Positions 10,560 through 22,059 of a DNA stretch of 64,000 bases are shown in pieces; positions within the stretch are counted from its first letter, which is position 1; each line of letters opens with the position of its first letter. Where the stretch lies: contig JAGFNQ010005259.1 of the NCBI GenBank assembly GCA_024364735.1, positions 310,001 through 374,000 on the forward strand. The letters run 5' to 3'. Under the pieces are notes generated by a model that was not told the DNA's origin, did no database searches, and saw nothing but the letters and a program-made list of their open reading frames with translations. A program made the position numbers and the translations under genes. This DNA comes from Boesenbergia rotunda (Eukaryota > Streptophyta > Magnoliopsida > Zingiberales > Zingiberaceae).

Positions 10560-11640
10560 TCGCGACGATCAAGTGCACTGGATGTTTACACCTGGATTCT
10601 GTACAAAGAAGTCCACGTAAGCAGTTACGTCGAGGAAATTGATATTATTTGTAACCAACGCGAGAATTCACTCATTTTTAATTATTGATATTGCCCACAA
10701 ATTTATTTTATTTATCATGCCATTAAAACAAAAAACCTTAAACACCTGCAATTTACTAAAAGTGAATTTTAAATTTAAGATTTTCATAACGTCAAAGTGC
10801 CTACTTACCAACAAATTAGTGACACGCTGGGATTACGTACGGTGATTAATTCTCATCTTATATATTTATAATTTAATTTTTAATTATAATATATTTTATA
10901 AAAAGAAATTTTATAATGGAATATGTGAATCATGAGACGTTAAATTTTTAGACCGTTAATCGTGAATATTTTTTGATTTATCTTAGTAATCGATAAAATT
11001 TTTTTATAGGATCGAATCAATTGGTCAAAATTCAATGTTATCCAACTTAATTAATATTTTTTTTATTGCACGCCGTATAATTATCATCTAATAAATACTA
11101 TAAAACTTCAACCATACAATCAGATTCCAATATTAGTGGATAAAATTCCAAATAAACAACTTCGTGTAAAGGTATGATCAATTTGCTATCACCCTGTTTC
11201 TTCGAAAGATTTATGTATATGTATATCCAAAAAAATTTAATACAACTCGGATTAGAAATCAATATCTCTTTAGGTTAGTGCGCCCATGTAATAAGATATT
11301 TTTATATATTTGTGAATAATTATTTAATAAGAGTCATTATTTATCATTTATAGTTAATCATTTTTTTAGATATATGATTAATAATAAAGTCTCACCGATT
11401 GATGATTATATTATTTTGAAAATAATCTTTTATCGGATAGATATCTAGAGAGAATATAAATATCTAGATTAACGCTGAATATGACTAGGTGAAGACAGAC
11501 CGAGGGATGGATATCCAAGTTATACTTGGGGTGTCTTAAGTTTAAAGGTACATTGAATACGACCCGCTTAAGAGAACACCATATATTAAGTATTATTGGT
11601 GTTTGTCTTAATGAACGAGTATAACTGATCTTTTGACTTG
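10560..11640. other. AT-rich intergenic DNA
   Basis: No gene or clear element was recognised between the UGT-1 promoter and the second LTR-like repeat. The stretch at 10850-11050 shares words with the AT-rich DNA upstream of UGT-2 (46200-46570), for example TATTTATAGGA with a nearby TCAATTG. It may be a degraded common repeat. Confidence 0.5.
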
Positions 11641-12777
11641 AGACCATTTATTCTATGCGTGAAGTTATGTACTTTGACATAGTTAAAAGCAATATTTAAT
11701 CAGATTGTGATTAATACGGTAGTTAGGTATATAACAAAACATAGAGAGAATAACGTAGAGAGCATAGAAGATTTATCGCTCTCTTGGATTAGAGAGTTAA
11801 CATCCTCGCTGTTTGATTGAGAATTAGAGATATTAGTGACTCGAAATCTATGACCATAGGAAGAATGATTTATTATTCAAGAGGACTCTATTATATCTTG
11901 AAAATCAAGTAAAATAATTAAATTGGTGATGATGCTTAATGTACCAAATTAATTGGGATGTAGAATAGAAATGAAGAGATTGAATTATACAATAATCTGT
12001 TTATGGTGGTTTTTAATTTATAATTAATATTCTGTCACGTTGGCTGACTAAAAATTATTGTTAGACATTAATCTGTGTATGAATTTATACTGTCTTCATG
12101 TATAAAACCTAAAGGGTCGCACACATAATATGTAGACATGAATATTATTCATAATTGAATATTTTAGTGCATACTAAAATTAATCAATTTATTATTTTTG
12201 AATAAGAATTAATTTGATTATTAATTATTTTTAAACTATCGAAAGCTAGAACGGATCAAGATCAAATTTAGATTATTTATTTGATCTAGAGAAGAGATAG
12301 TAGAGTTTATCTCTTATTCTCTTTGGAGTCAATAATGGAGAAAATGAAAAGTCTATATTAATGATTGTTAATGGAGAATTTAAAGAGTTGCAATTATGAT
12401 AATTAATGGAAAAGATGAAAGTCATACCTCTTCATTTTCCTTGGAAGCTATAAATAGTCATCCTTGGAAGAAGACTTGGAGATAGTTCTCTTTGTTTTTC
12501 TTGCGACACTTCTCCCGAGAAGCCTTTGACAACCTACTCTTTCTTTGATTGGAGACACATCTTTAGATCCATAGTGTTTCCGAAAGCTTTTGTCGATCTA
12601 AGAGACTAGCACATAACGACTGGTATCAAGTTCGTGATCTAGTGTGCGTGGATACCACTAGAGAAGTTATATGTGGGGCTCTCATTTATTTGTGATATCA
12701 TTCGCAAATAAACAAAGGATTACGAGGTATATTTTTGTTTCATGCTATTATATTTAAAATTATATGTACCACGAAAA
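11641..12777 (+). repeat. LTR-like dispersed repeat, copy 2
   Basis: This is the second copy of the repeat at 2832-3909, in the same orientation and similar along its full length with scattered substitutions and small indels. It has the same TATA region (AAGCTATAAATAGTC near 12443-12457) and the same end, ATTATATGTACCACGA. It carries a stretch absent from copy 1 near 11845-11905. The two copies are about 8.8 kb apart and flank the Tat element and UGT-1. No coding sequence. Confidence 0.65.
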
Positions 12778-13069
12778 GACCTTTAATTTAAGAACAAAAT
12801 TTAATTTTAATATACACATTCCACTGCGCTCCAAACCTAACACTTTATACTAAAACTAGTTTTCAACATGTTAAATTTTTTTTATTAATAATGGCCCGAG
12901 ATATCAAAAATGACAAACAGAAAAATTACTAACTTGCCTCTTCAATTATAGAGGCATTTATTAATTTATGAGTTCCAATTCAAAACTAATTCATGTCAGC
13001 TATTTGTTAAAAAACAACAAGAAAGAAAGAAAGAAAATCAACATGTGATAGTTCTTTGAAATGATCGGG
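12778..13069. other. Spacer and probable 3' UTR of the epimerase gene
   Basis: AT-rich sequence downstream of the epimerase stop codon. It should contain the 3' untranslated region, but I could not single out a poly(A) signal. A GAAAGAAAGAAAG run lies at 13020-13036. Confidence 0.4.
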
Positions 13070-16000
13070 TCATGTTGATGGGTTGGTGGACTCGTCAGGT
13101 TTTCCATATCCCCACGGATTTTTGCTAGCCCAATTCCATTGATCCCGACTCATCTCTTCAATCCCATACTTTGCCCTGCAAATCATAACACGTCGAGTTC
13201 ATTTTCATTTGAAAACGGATTACGTTCACTAAAACTCTCATGGAAAAAAAAAACTGTAAAAATGGCAATACATCAAAGTACAAAAAAAAGTTTTTGGTAA
13301 GGTCAATGCTACGTACTTCCAATTGAGTTCTTTCTCTGCTTTGCTGGTAGATGCATAAACAGTTTCGCAATCACCAGGTCGTCTTCCAGCCATAACCAGA
13401 GGGATTTTCTGGAAGGACTCAAATGACATACTCAGAAGCAGAAGCTGATAGAAGTATGTAAGTAAAGAAAAATAGCAGGTGGAATCTTTTATATCGTCAC
13501 GAGGAATCATTTGTCTAATATCCTATTTTGGTGTCAAATGTCAATTGATGTAAACATCATTCAGATTTGATGTCGAAGGTGAATTATTTATATAAGTTCG
13601 AAGATACGGATTGATCAGTACCTTTCCGGAAGCCTTCTCAAATGCTGTTACCATTTCCAAGACGGATGTACCCTTACCAGTTCCCAAATTATAGACTTGG
13701 CAACCTGCTGGTTCAAAAATTCTTCATGACTACAAAGATAGAACTGAAATGCATTTGTCTAGTGTAGGATAATTCAGGGCTACTCAGAACATTACATAGA
13801 TGAACAAGAGAAAGCAAGATTGTGAAGTACTACACGACAATTTTAATCAATATTACTGCAACATTTCATTTTCTTTTCTTCTACGAACGTCAGGCTTTAA
13901 TTATTAATGTCTAGGCCTTTTTTTCTCTTTCGATGAGGTGGTGTATAACGGAAATGTTTTTATTGATAAAGTACAGAAGCATATAATTGATTGTTTAAAA
14001 CTAAAATGGAAAAAATTGTGCAAAGGAATTTTCCAAATTCATTCACCTGTGTTAGTACCCTGAAATAGCTTCTCTACGGCTGCAATATGTCCATCTGCTA
14101 AATCAACAACATGAATGTAATCCCTTACCTGAAATTAAGGAAGAAAATTTGTAAGCAAGCAACCACAATCACATACTTAAGTGACAAAACAATTTTCTTA
14201 CTAATCTTAAAGTTTAATACAAATGCTATTCAGTAATATTAATAGAACAATTCTCTGTTGGAGTAGGCAAATCGTCTTTCTTCTCCCTCAAAATAAGGGT
14301 TTCTTTGTCAAAACTAGAAAACTCCGCATGCACATAACAAAATGATGGGCCTTCTTGAGATGTGCTTGCTTTTTTGTCTGGGAACCTGGATTCATACATT
14401 TCTAAATAAAACTTGTTTTTCAAAACTTAAAGGAACTTAGTTATATTTCTTGCCAACAATAAGGATTTCTTGCCAAATTTTTAGTAACAGCACTATCTTA
14501 GAAAATTTATTTCACTCCCATAGAACAAGAGATCAGAATTGGTGAACAAGAAATAAATGCTTATATAGAAGTTTTAATTTCCACTACCTCCTGTACCCTT
14601 TTTCAATATCACAGCGAACCAGGTTAAATTTATTAGTGGCGAATATGTATTCTGTATAAAACAGAAAGTTAAATGTTGCATACTTTTTCTACATTGGCGT
14701 GTGTGATCAGTTCTAGTTGTTCTCCCCCAAATTAGACATCTTTAAATCATTTCGTATAAGATCCAGAGTGTTCATATGTTTATATGACGGAGAAAATTTT
14801 ACACTAGAACTGTTTTAAACGGAATGGCACACTGGGTCATTCATTTACTTGTTGGAGAGGTGTGGAACAAGGAGACCCTTGCATACTAACTTTTCATCCT
14901 CATGAGTCATGAAAGGACCGACTAGAATATCACTGACATGAACAGAAGGATCTTGAATGGAGTGGCAACATTCTGTTGTGGGTGATATACAAGTTGTAAA
15001 TTATGCTCGTAATACATTGAACTTCTACAGAGACTCAAATGACCAAGTCAAACATTTGCACTACAAGGTGCAAGTTTAGCAAACTTATTTTTAGTTGGGC
15101 GTCACAAGACCAAATTAGGGCCATTAGGACAGGGTCATTGGTCCGGTTGCTGTAAGAATTGAGCAGTAGTAAAGGGCTTTTCTTTCAATTGTTAGCAGAA
15201 GCATGTTTGGGTATATGAATTTGTTGCACTATGCTGCTATGAACTATGCAATTTTTCAGAACAAATGAAGACTACCTTACAGATTTTCCTATGGTTCTCT
15301 TAACTGATATGCTTATTGTATGATTAATTAATTGAAGCACCTATTCACTATGTATTCTGTCTTCTTTATTAGGATTGCATACTGTTGCTATGTTCTACTA
15401 GATATGATACCATCGTGTAAACGGATGTAACTCTGTTCTCTATCTGAATCTTCGAAGTTGTCCATTTTTCCACCTGCTCATTAAAAATTGCTGCATATTT
15501 ACTACACGGGTTTGCAAGATCAACAAAATGCCTACTTTGTCGTAAGAGTTATTGACTCCATAGTAGAATGGCACAGACACTACCATACGAGATAAGAGTA
15601 ATGTAGGACAAATCAGTAAGATGGTCCAAGTCAAGAACAACATAAATCTAAACTGTGGTAAGATTATTACCCCTGTGCCATCTTTAGTTGAATAATCATT
15701 TCCAAAAACGGTAAGAGCAGGTCTCCTCCCAACAGCCACTTGTTGTACGAACGGCATGAGATTATTAGGAATTCCACGAGGATCTTCACCAATAAGTCCA
15801 CTAGGATGAGCACCAACAGGATTAAAGTATCTTAGTAAAATTATGTCCCATTCACTATCACCGCAATGGATATCACGACAAATCTCCTCAATCATAAGCT
15901 GTAGTAAAATAATAACAAATCGGTAAATTAAAAGCAAATATGAGAGATAGAGATGATAGTAACAAATGAAGAAACCTTAGTTCGTCCATATGGGTTGGTA

Positions 16001-19000
16001 GCACATAAGGGAAATTCTTCAGTACAGGGCACTTCCTTTGGCCAACCGTAGACCGTAGCTGATGATGAGAATACAAGCTGAAAAATTCAAACATGCTTTC
16101 CTACTTAGTTGCAAAAATTCAGTAATTTCAAGATGTACCTGATAGTGATAATTTCTGATGATAGAAATATAAAATTCTCTTTTGTGTTGAAACGAAAATA
16201 TAGTGTTAAGAGGCAAACAGAATTTTTTACATAGTTTTTGAAGAGAATCATTATCCATATAGATGATAGATATAACGCATAGACATATCTCAAAAAACAA
16301 AGGAGTTACTTCTTCCAAGCACATGGGTGATGTGATTTAAGAAACAAGAAGGAAAAGAAAGTAAAAGTATAAAGTTGGTAGGGTTGACTCTACAAAAGCT
16401 CTTAGGGAGCTTTAAGAACGTATAGTTCCACAAAAATCAATTTCAAAATTCCTCCTTTGCTCAAAGATCTCTAAGGGCTTGGAAAAGTCCTCACGGGATC
16501 GACTGATGGTTAATACGTGGGTGTTGCCACCTTGAGGTCTGAGGGTCAAAACCTGATAAAGTTAGTGTACCCACCCTTTACACGTGCTAGCCATAACATC
16601 CAGGCTAGTAGCTCTCGTGATTTACCTCCTTCATGTTGATCTTGGGACGAATTGACGAAGGCATTGGTGTGAATGAATCGAAAAAATTTAAGTCATCAGC
16701 TCAAGCTCTTGATAATGTCATATCATTGTTTAAATTTGAGAGCAAAGTTTACTTGTAAACATTTCGGGCGGCAACCATGGTAAGAGATTTTATCTTATTA
16801 TATCTTGTAAAGGGATGGTTCTAGTCAAATATTTGTTAGGTGAATCACTAGACAACATGTAGGTTGTGGATTAAGAGCCATCTCCGAATCACATTATATT
16901 GTGTTGTTAGCATTTTCAAAATTTGTTATTCTTATTTCATTGCATCTATATTTGACAAGAACCCCACTAAAATACTAACAATTGATTTGTTTTGTGTTTG
17001 CAAGGCATCTTGTATTCACTCATCCCTCTAGTAGGTCTGCTCATATTCAGCCAATCATTGATCCTCACAAAACCCGCTTATCAAAATAATCATATTGCAA
17101 GAAATAGGATTTTTTTTTTCACAGCAGCTTCGCTATTATTACATTTGTTTATTCCTTTCAAAAGATATATCGGTAAATTTGATGTCACTTCCGTGATCAA
17201 CAAGTTTGTTCTGTTACAATAACCTTCCATAACCATTCAAAGATTTAGTGGGTTTCCCATGTCCCTTTCACAGCGAAATAAAAAAAGTAGAGTTAAAGTA
17301 CCTTTTTACATCCATTATTGGCCATTGTTTCCAAAAGAGTGATTGTGCCAATAATGTTATTGTTATAATAAAGCAAGGGCTTTTCAACACTTTCTCCCAC
17401 TGCCTTTAATCCGGCAAAGTGGATAACAGCGTCAAATCTGCAAAGGAAATTAAAAGAATAAATGAAAATTTCACATTATTTACAAGAAAACTATTAATTA
17501 CTGCGTCAAATAAAAGGAATAACTAATGACAAACATGTTGATCACGTAAGAGGATTATAAAACATTTATATCCTTGAAAAAAAAAACCTCTCTTATTGTG
17601 GACACTGAGAAATTAAGGCTGAGGTCGTTAAGTTTTATCCTTCCAACATAAACTGCTTCAAAATCTTTTAATAAATTTGTGAAATCCTCTAAGATCAATG
17701 TAATTCATACTTTGGCTGATGGAAATTTTATTACCCTATCGCCAATTAGTCCAAACGAGATCCCTTTGTATGTGATGACCATGACACGCCTTGAAAAATG
17801 GATAAACGTTATCAGAAAATGCAGGTTTATGGTGGAGTTCTGACAGTCTGAACCCAACTTAGCATGGGTTCTGTACTTCTGACAGTCTGAACCCAACATG
17901 GCATGGGTTCTGTAATAACCTTGTATCATTGAAAAATAGAAGTAAAAACATCTATAGAAGTGAATATCTAGTAAAAAAAAATCCACTTTGCTGCAGAACT
18001 GTTATATTTGACTCAGTCTTGTTGATTTTAACTGGGTGATACTTTTACGTTGGCAAAGGCTTGATACTGCTATGGTTCTGTCAGGTTATTGTTTTATGAT
18101 ACTGTTCTGTTTAGGAGGGCATAGCATTCCGTAGAGTGGATCAGAAATTAAATTGATATAAGATCAAGTAATGATGTAGAACTACTTAGAACCTTGCATC
18201 AGAGTATTTATATGGAATCAAATATTGAGTGAACACACCAGTTCAATCTATGAGTTATTTTTTCAGGTCGCAGTAATGGAGTACCTTTTGGATATTAAGA
18301 GATAAGAAAAATACTCACATAATGAAACATGGCGACAGGAAATTGCTATGAATGTTTAGCCAAAATCACAGCACGTTTCGCCCAAGATGTAACAAATAAG
18401 AGTAAAATTTATCTAATACAAAGTCTACAGTAGGTTTTATGTTTAACTCCGTGCGTGACCATATTAACAACAACATTTTATCTAAAAGTCTCTAAAGTAT
18501 CGAGACCGGGACTCTGTTCAATCTGGGGAACAAAACTTACTTTGTCGAATCAAAAAGTTTCTTCAGTGCATCCCTGTCTCGAAGGTCAATCTGTAGAAGT
18601 ATAGAGAAGATGAGAAACCAAGACCATGTCGCATATTATTCTAGGACATTAACGAATCGCTTAAACAAAGACCAATATAGAACGGGGTTTGAAGCAATGA
18701 GCCGTCACCGTAACAAAAATATTATTCGACAGCTAGCAGCTATTTCTACTAAAGCATTCTTGTCGTGCAGTTGCAAATCTAATTAAGAATATAAAAAATA
18801 GTTGACTTTGATATGTACGCTGTTGTAATATACTAATATGCAAGAGGATAACACATTAGTTCCCGGTTACAAAAAGCCAAAATAGACCATCAATCGGACA
18901 TCTGTAATGTTGCATATTAACAACGAGATACATATGGACACGATTGCTGAGATATTAGATACATTAATTGAGCACTATAATTGCATACGTAACTGCAGTT

Positions 19001-20106
19001 CGACGTTTTCAAGTTCGATAGGAGACCTTGGGTTAAAATAATAAATAAAGCAAAACTCAGAGAACATCTAATGTGTGCGTAGCGTATCCAAGATAGCCAC
19101 ACATTTGAAGGAGAAAGAGACATACAAATAAATTAAAGAGGCTGGTGGATCAAAAGAATCGCTTATGTATAGTGGTGTATCGCATAATCCACTAACACGT
19201 ATAAAGCTATATAGCTAGCCAAACTGGCTGAGTTTGCCATAGAGAGATGCAAATAAATTGCACCTAAGAATTCACAATGACGTGAGACGGCAATACCAAG
19301 GACAGATGAAACATAGAATAGTGATGCAAAGACAATTCTAGAATAAATGATGTTGCACAATTGCCAATAAAATGTTGCAAAAATTTGGAAAATTCATAAC
19401 TATATGGTGCAATTACGTTGCAGGACCGAACACGAAAAAGTGTTTCAACCAAGTGGTTTGGCATCAGATACCCAACAGGTGTAAGTCACACGATCATCGA
19501 GGATTACCGGCAGAGTCAATCCGCTTGGTATCTTAGCAATTAAAGTTGAAGAAACCGTAAGCCACTTATCGCCATCAAATATCAAAGGGGAGAAAACGTG
19601 ACGCAACCATCATCGACCGATTAAAATTCTTTCGTTAAAAAAATTAACCATTATTAGTAAGCAAATCGTGTAGCGACATTCCTTCTCAGAGATGAATCAA
19701 CATTTACAGGAATAAGAATCCGTGTAACTCAAAAAAAAAAATATCAATCCCTAAAATTCGTAGTTAAAGCCAAACAAGCGACCGAAACACAAGAAAACAC
19801 ATCCAAAAGAATCAAACTTTGCACATCCAAAGGCATAAATTCCTGCAAGGACATCCATCCCGATCCAAATACCCTAAAATCCCGCTCCAGAAATCAAAGT
19901 CAAAAAGAAAAGCAATCGAATACCTTATGAAAGGTCAGGTTCCTGCCGGCGTCCCCAGCGAGCTTGGCGACGTGCTCGAGGGCGGCCTCCGAGGAGTTAT
20001 CGAGGTTATCCACGACAGCGACGCTGAAATCAGCGAGAAGAAGCTGCAACACGGTATGACTACCGATGTAGCCGGCGCCTCCAGTGACCAAAATTCTCTT
20101 CCCCAT
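13070..20106 (-). CDS. UGE: UDP-glucose 4-epimerase, nine exons
   Basis: Exons on the minus strand: 19924-20106, 18541-18590, 17302-17437, 15976-16077, 15671-15898, 14047-14128, 13622-13704, 13317-13408 and 13070-13175. All eight introns begin GT and end AG, and the exons sum to 1062 bp (353 residues plus stop) with no internal stop. The enzyme interconverts UDP-glucose and UDP-galactose in the cytosol using bound NAD, feeding cell-wall and glycolipid galactose. Visible motifs: the Rossmann loop GGAGYIG (residues 9-15), Ser129 in FSSSATVYG, and Tyr153 with Lys157 in NPYGRTK, the catalytic set of this short-chain dehydrogenase family. RYFNPVGAHPSG and RRPGDCE are also typical. An in-frame ATG at 20130 would add MAPPVRYA; I chose the later one because family members start just before the Rossmann strand, but either is possible. 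Confidence 0.95.
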
Positions 20107-20308
20107 GGCGTATCGGACCGGAGGAGCCACGCTCGCGAGAGGAGGAAAAGTGCGTGATCGGAAGGAAAACTGAAGATTTTATAAAATTAGGGCGTGAAAA
20201 GGAAGGAGCGCCGCGAAAGCAACGGTGGAGAGGAGAGAATGGGGCAGCGACGGAAGCGGGAGAGCGAGAACGGCAAGCGAGGGAAATTAAACGCGTGGGG
20301 GGAGTGTG

Positions 20309-20316
20309 TTTATATA
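20309..20316 (-). promoter_or_regulatory. Probable TATA box of the epimerase gene
   Basis: TATATAAA on the minus strand, about 200 bp upstream of the start codon. It is followed by a GC-rich leader (20107-20300) consistent with a 5' untranslated region. Confidence 0.6.
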
Positions 20317-20344
20317 CATAGGCGCCCTGCCCTCGACGCATCTT

Positions 20345-21475
20345 ATAACTTCCTTTTTTTATGAAAATAAAAAAAACAACGAAAAAAGGCCGACTATGTT
20401 TAAAATTAAAGGTTAAAAAAATAATATAAATTACTATAATTTTGACTTGAAAAATAGTTGATATAATAATTTACTAATACAGTAACAATAATTGATAAAT
20501 TTAATGTGCGAATTAAGTAAATAATTACCATTTTAAATAATAATGAATATAATACCATTTTTTCCATTCATTATTCAAAGTAATTGTTTAGATTTTCCTA
20601 AGCAACATTTTACCGATCCAAAACGTCTAAATAAAAGATATCAAAAAAGAATTGATCGGATTGAACATGACATGAATCTGATTCGACTAGTTTTGCTGCC
20701 CCATAGACTTAAACACTCTCATTTACTTAATTTATCATGGATCTCATGAACTCATATCAGGGCAGCTCATGAAAAGCAAGGTAGAGTTCGTTGACACTTG
20801 TAGTTTAATCTCATCGTTTGATTGGGCTATTTAACCGATTCAATATCACATGGAACTCATGAAAGCAAGGCAACGATATTGCATTAATTTCATAGACGAA
20901 AAGACTAATTTAAAAAACACCGAAAGTCATTTGTGCATGTGTTGACGGTTCATGTGAGCGAATTGAAGGAAGCTGGTGCACTAGTTGTAAGCCTGTGCAT
21001 TGAATCTGATTCATTGCTGCTTTGCTTTGTGTGATTTGCACTTCGTTCCTGCTCAAATAAAGCTTGAAAACCTTCCAGTCCACTTTATTTAACTCTCATA
21101 TTTTCTTTTAGTCATATTATGATCTGACTTGAGTCTCGGAGCACAAATCCAGCGGATACATTAGACCTAGACAGTTGGGGTTGGCTATTGGTGAAGCACT
21201 ATAATTAAAAAAGAAGCTATAATTTATCAAATAAGGTAGATAAATATGCATTTTCTCTGATGACATATGATTTTGAAAATATTCAAATAATATAATCCTT
21301 CTCTTCTTTTCACTATTCATATGACAAAAATTCTTCATTTTGTTTTTTCTCTTTTCTCTTTTCTTCTCTCTTTTGCATGGAATAAAAAAAAACTCTATTT
21401 CTTCTTGAGCAATCAACAACACAATGATATTAATTTTTTTGAGATTTTTAATTAATTTAAATCAACAATAACGTG
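20345..21475. other. Intergenic DNA, no gene seen
   Basis: AT-rich sequence upstream of the epimerase promoter. Small open frames on both strands show no family resemblance or codon bias, and no transposon ends were recognised. Confidence 0.5.
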
Positions 21476-22044
21476 TTAGGACTAAAAGAAATTTAGATAT
21501 TTTCACAATGATATGATATTGTTCACTTTGAACCTAAGTCCTCATGATTTTACTCTTGGACTCTACTCAAAAGGTCTCATACTAATGAAGATATCTTTCT
21601 CTCAAACAAAGGATCACATGCCGCCTTAAGGGGGAAACCTTTCCGTTTAATGTCAGATTCTCGACCCACCAGAACATTCTGCCTTTAGGTCTACCCACCA
21701 GAACTTTCTGCCTTTAGGTCTACCCGACTTACTAGGACTTTATTGTCGAGCCGCAACGAGGATTTCTCTGCCTGATGTCTGATCCTCTTGATCAAGACAT
21801 GGGAGCTCATACCTCCTTTGTTTAAGGTTTAACTCATATAGTTCAATTAGATTATAGCTCTTGTGTACAGTCGGTGGTTAGACATTCTGGCAGTCTCGGC
21901 TCTGATACCAATTATTAGGACCAAAAAAAAATTTAGATATCTCCACAATGGTATGATATTGTCTACTTTGGGCCTGAGCCCTCATAGTTTTGCTCTTAGG
22001 CTCTACCCAAAAGGTCTCATACCAATGGAAATATCTTTCTCTTA
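21476..22044 (+). repeat. Direct repeat pair of about 130 bp
   Basis: 21476-21604 and 21915-22044 are similar throughout, from TTAGGAC to ATATCTTTCTCT, and both contain CAAAAGGTCTCATAC. Between them is a short doubled phrase (CCACCAGAAC...TTCTGCCTTTAGGTCTACC, near 21666-21722). The phrase TCTGATACCAATTATTAGG next to the second copy resembles conserved text in plant repeats. No coding sequence. Confidence 0.6.
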
Positions 22045-22059
22045 TAAGTTCATGATATT

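Noticed and set aside
16992..17222. Hydrophobic 76-residue frame on the plus strand
   Set aside because: It lies within intron 3 of the epimerase, with no coding bias or known family.
13070..20106. Epimerase as a pseudogene because of long introns
   Set aside because: All splice sites are canonical and the 1062-bp coding sequence is in frame with every catalytic residue kept.
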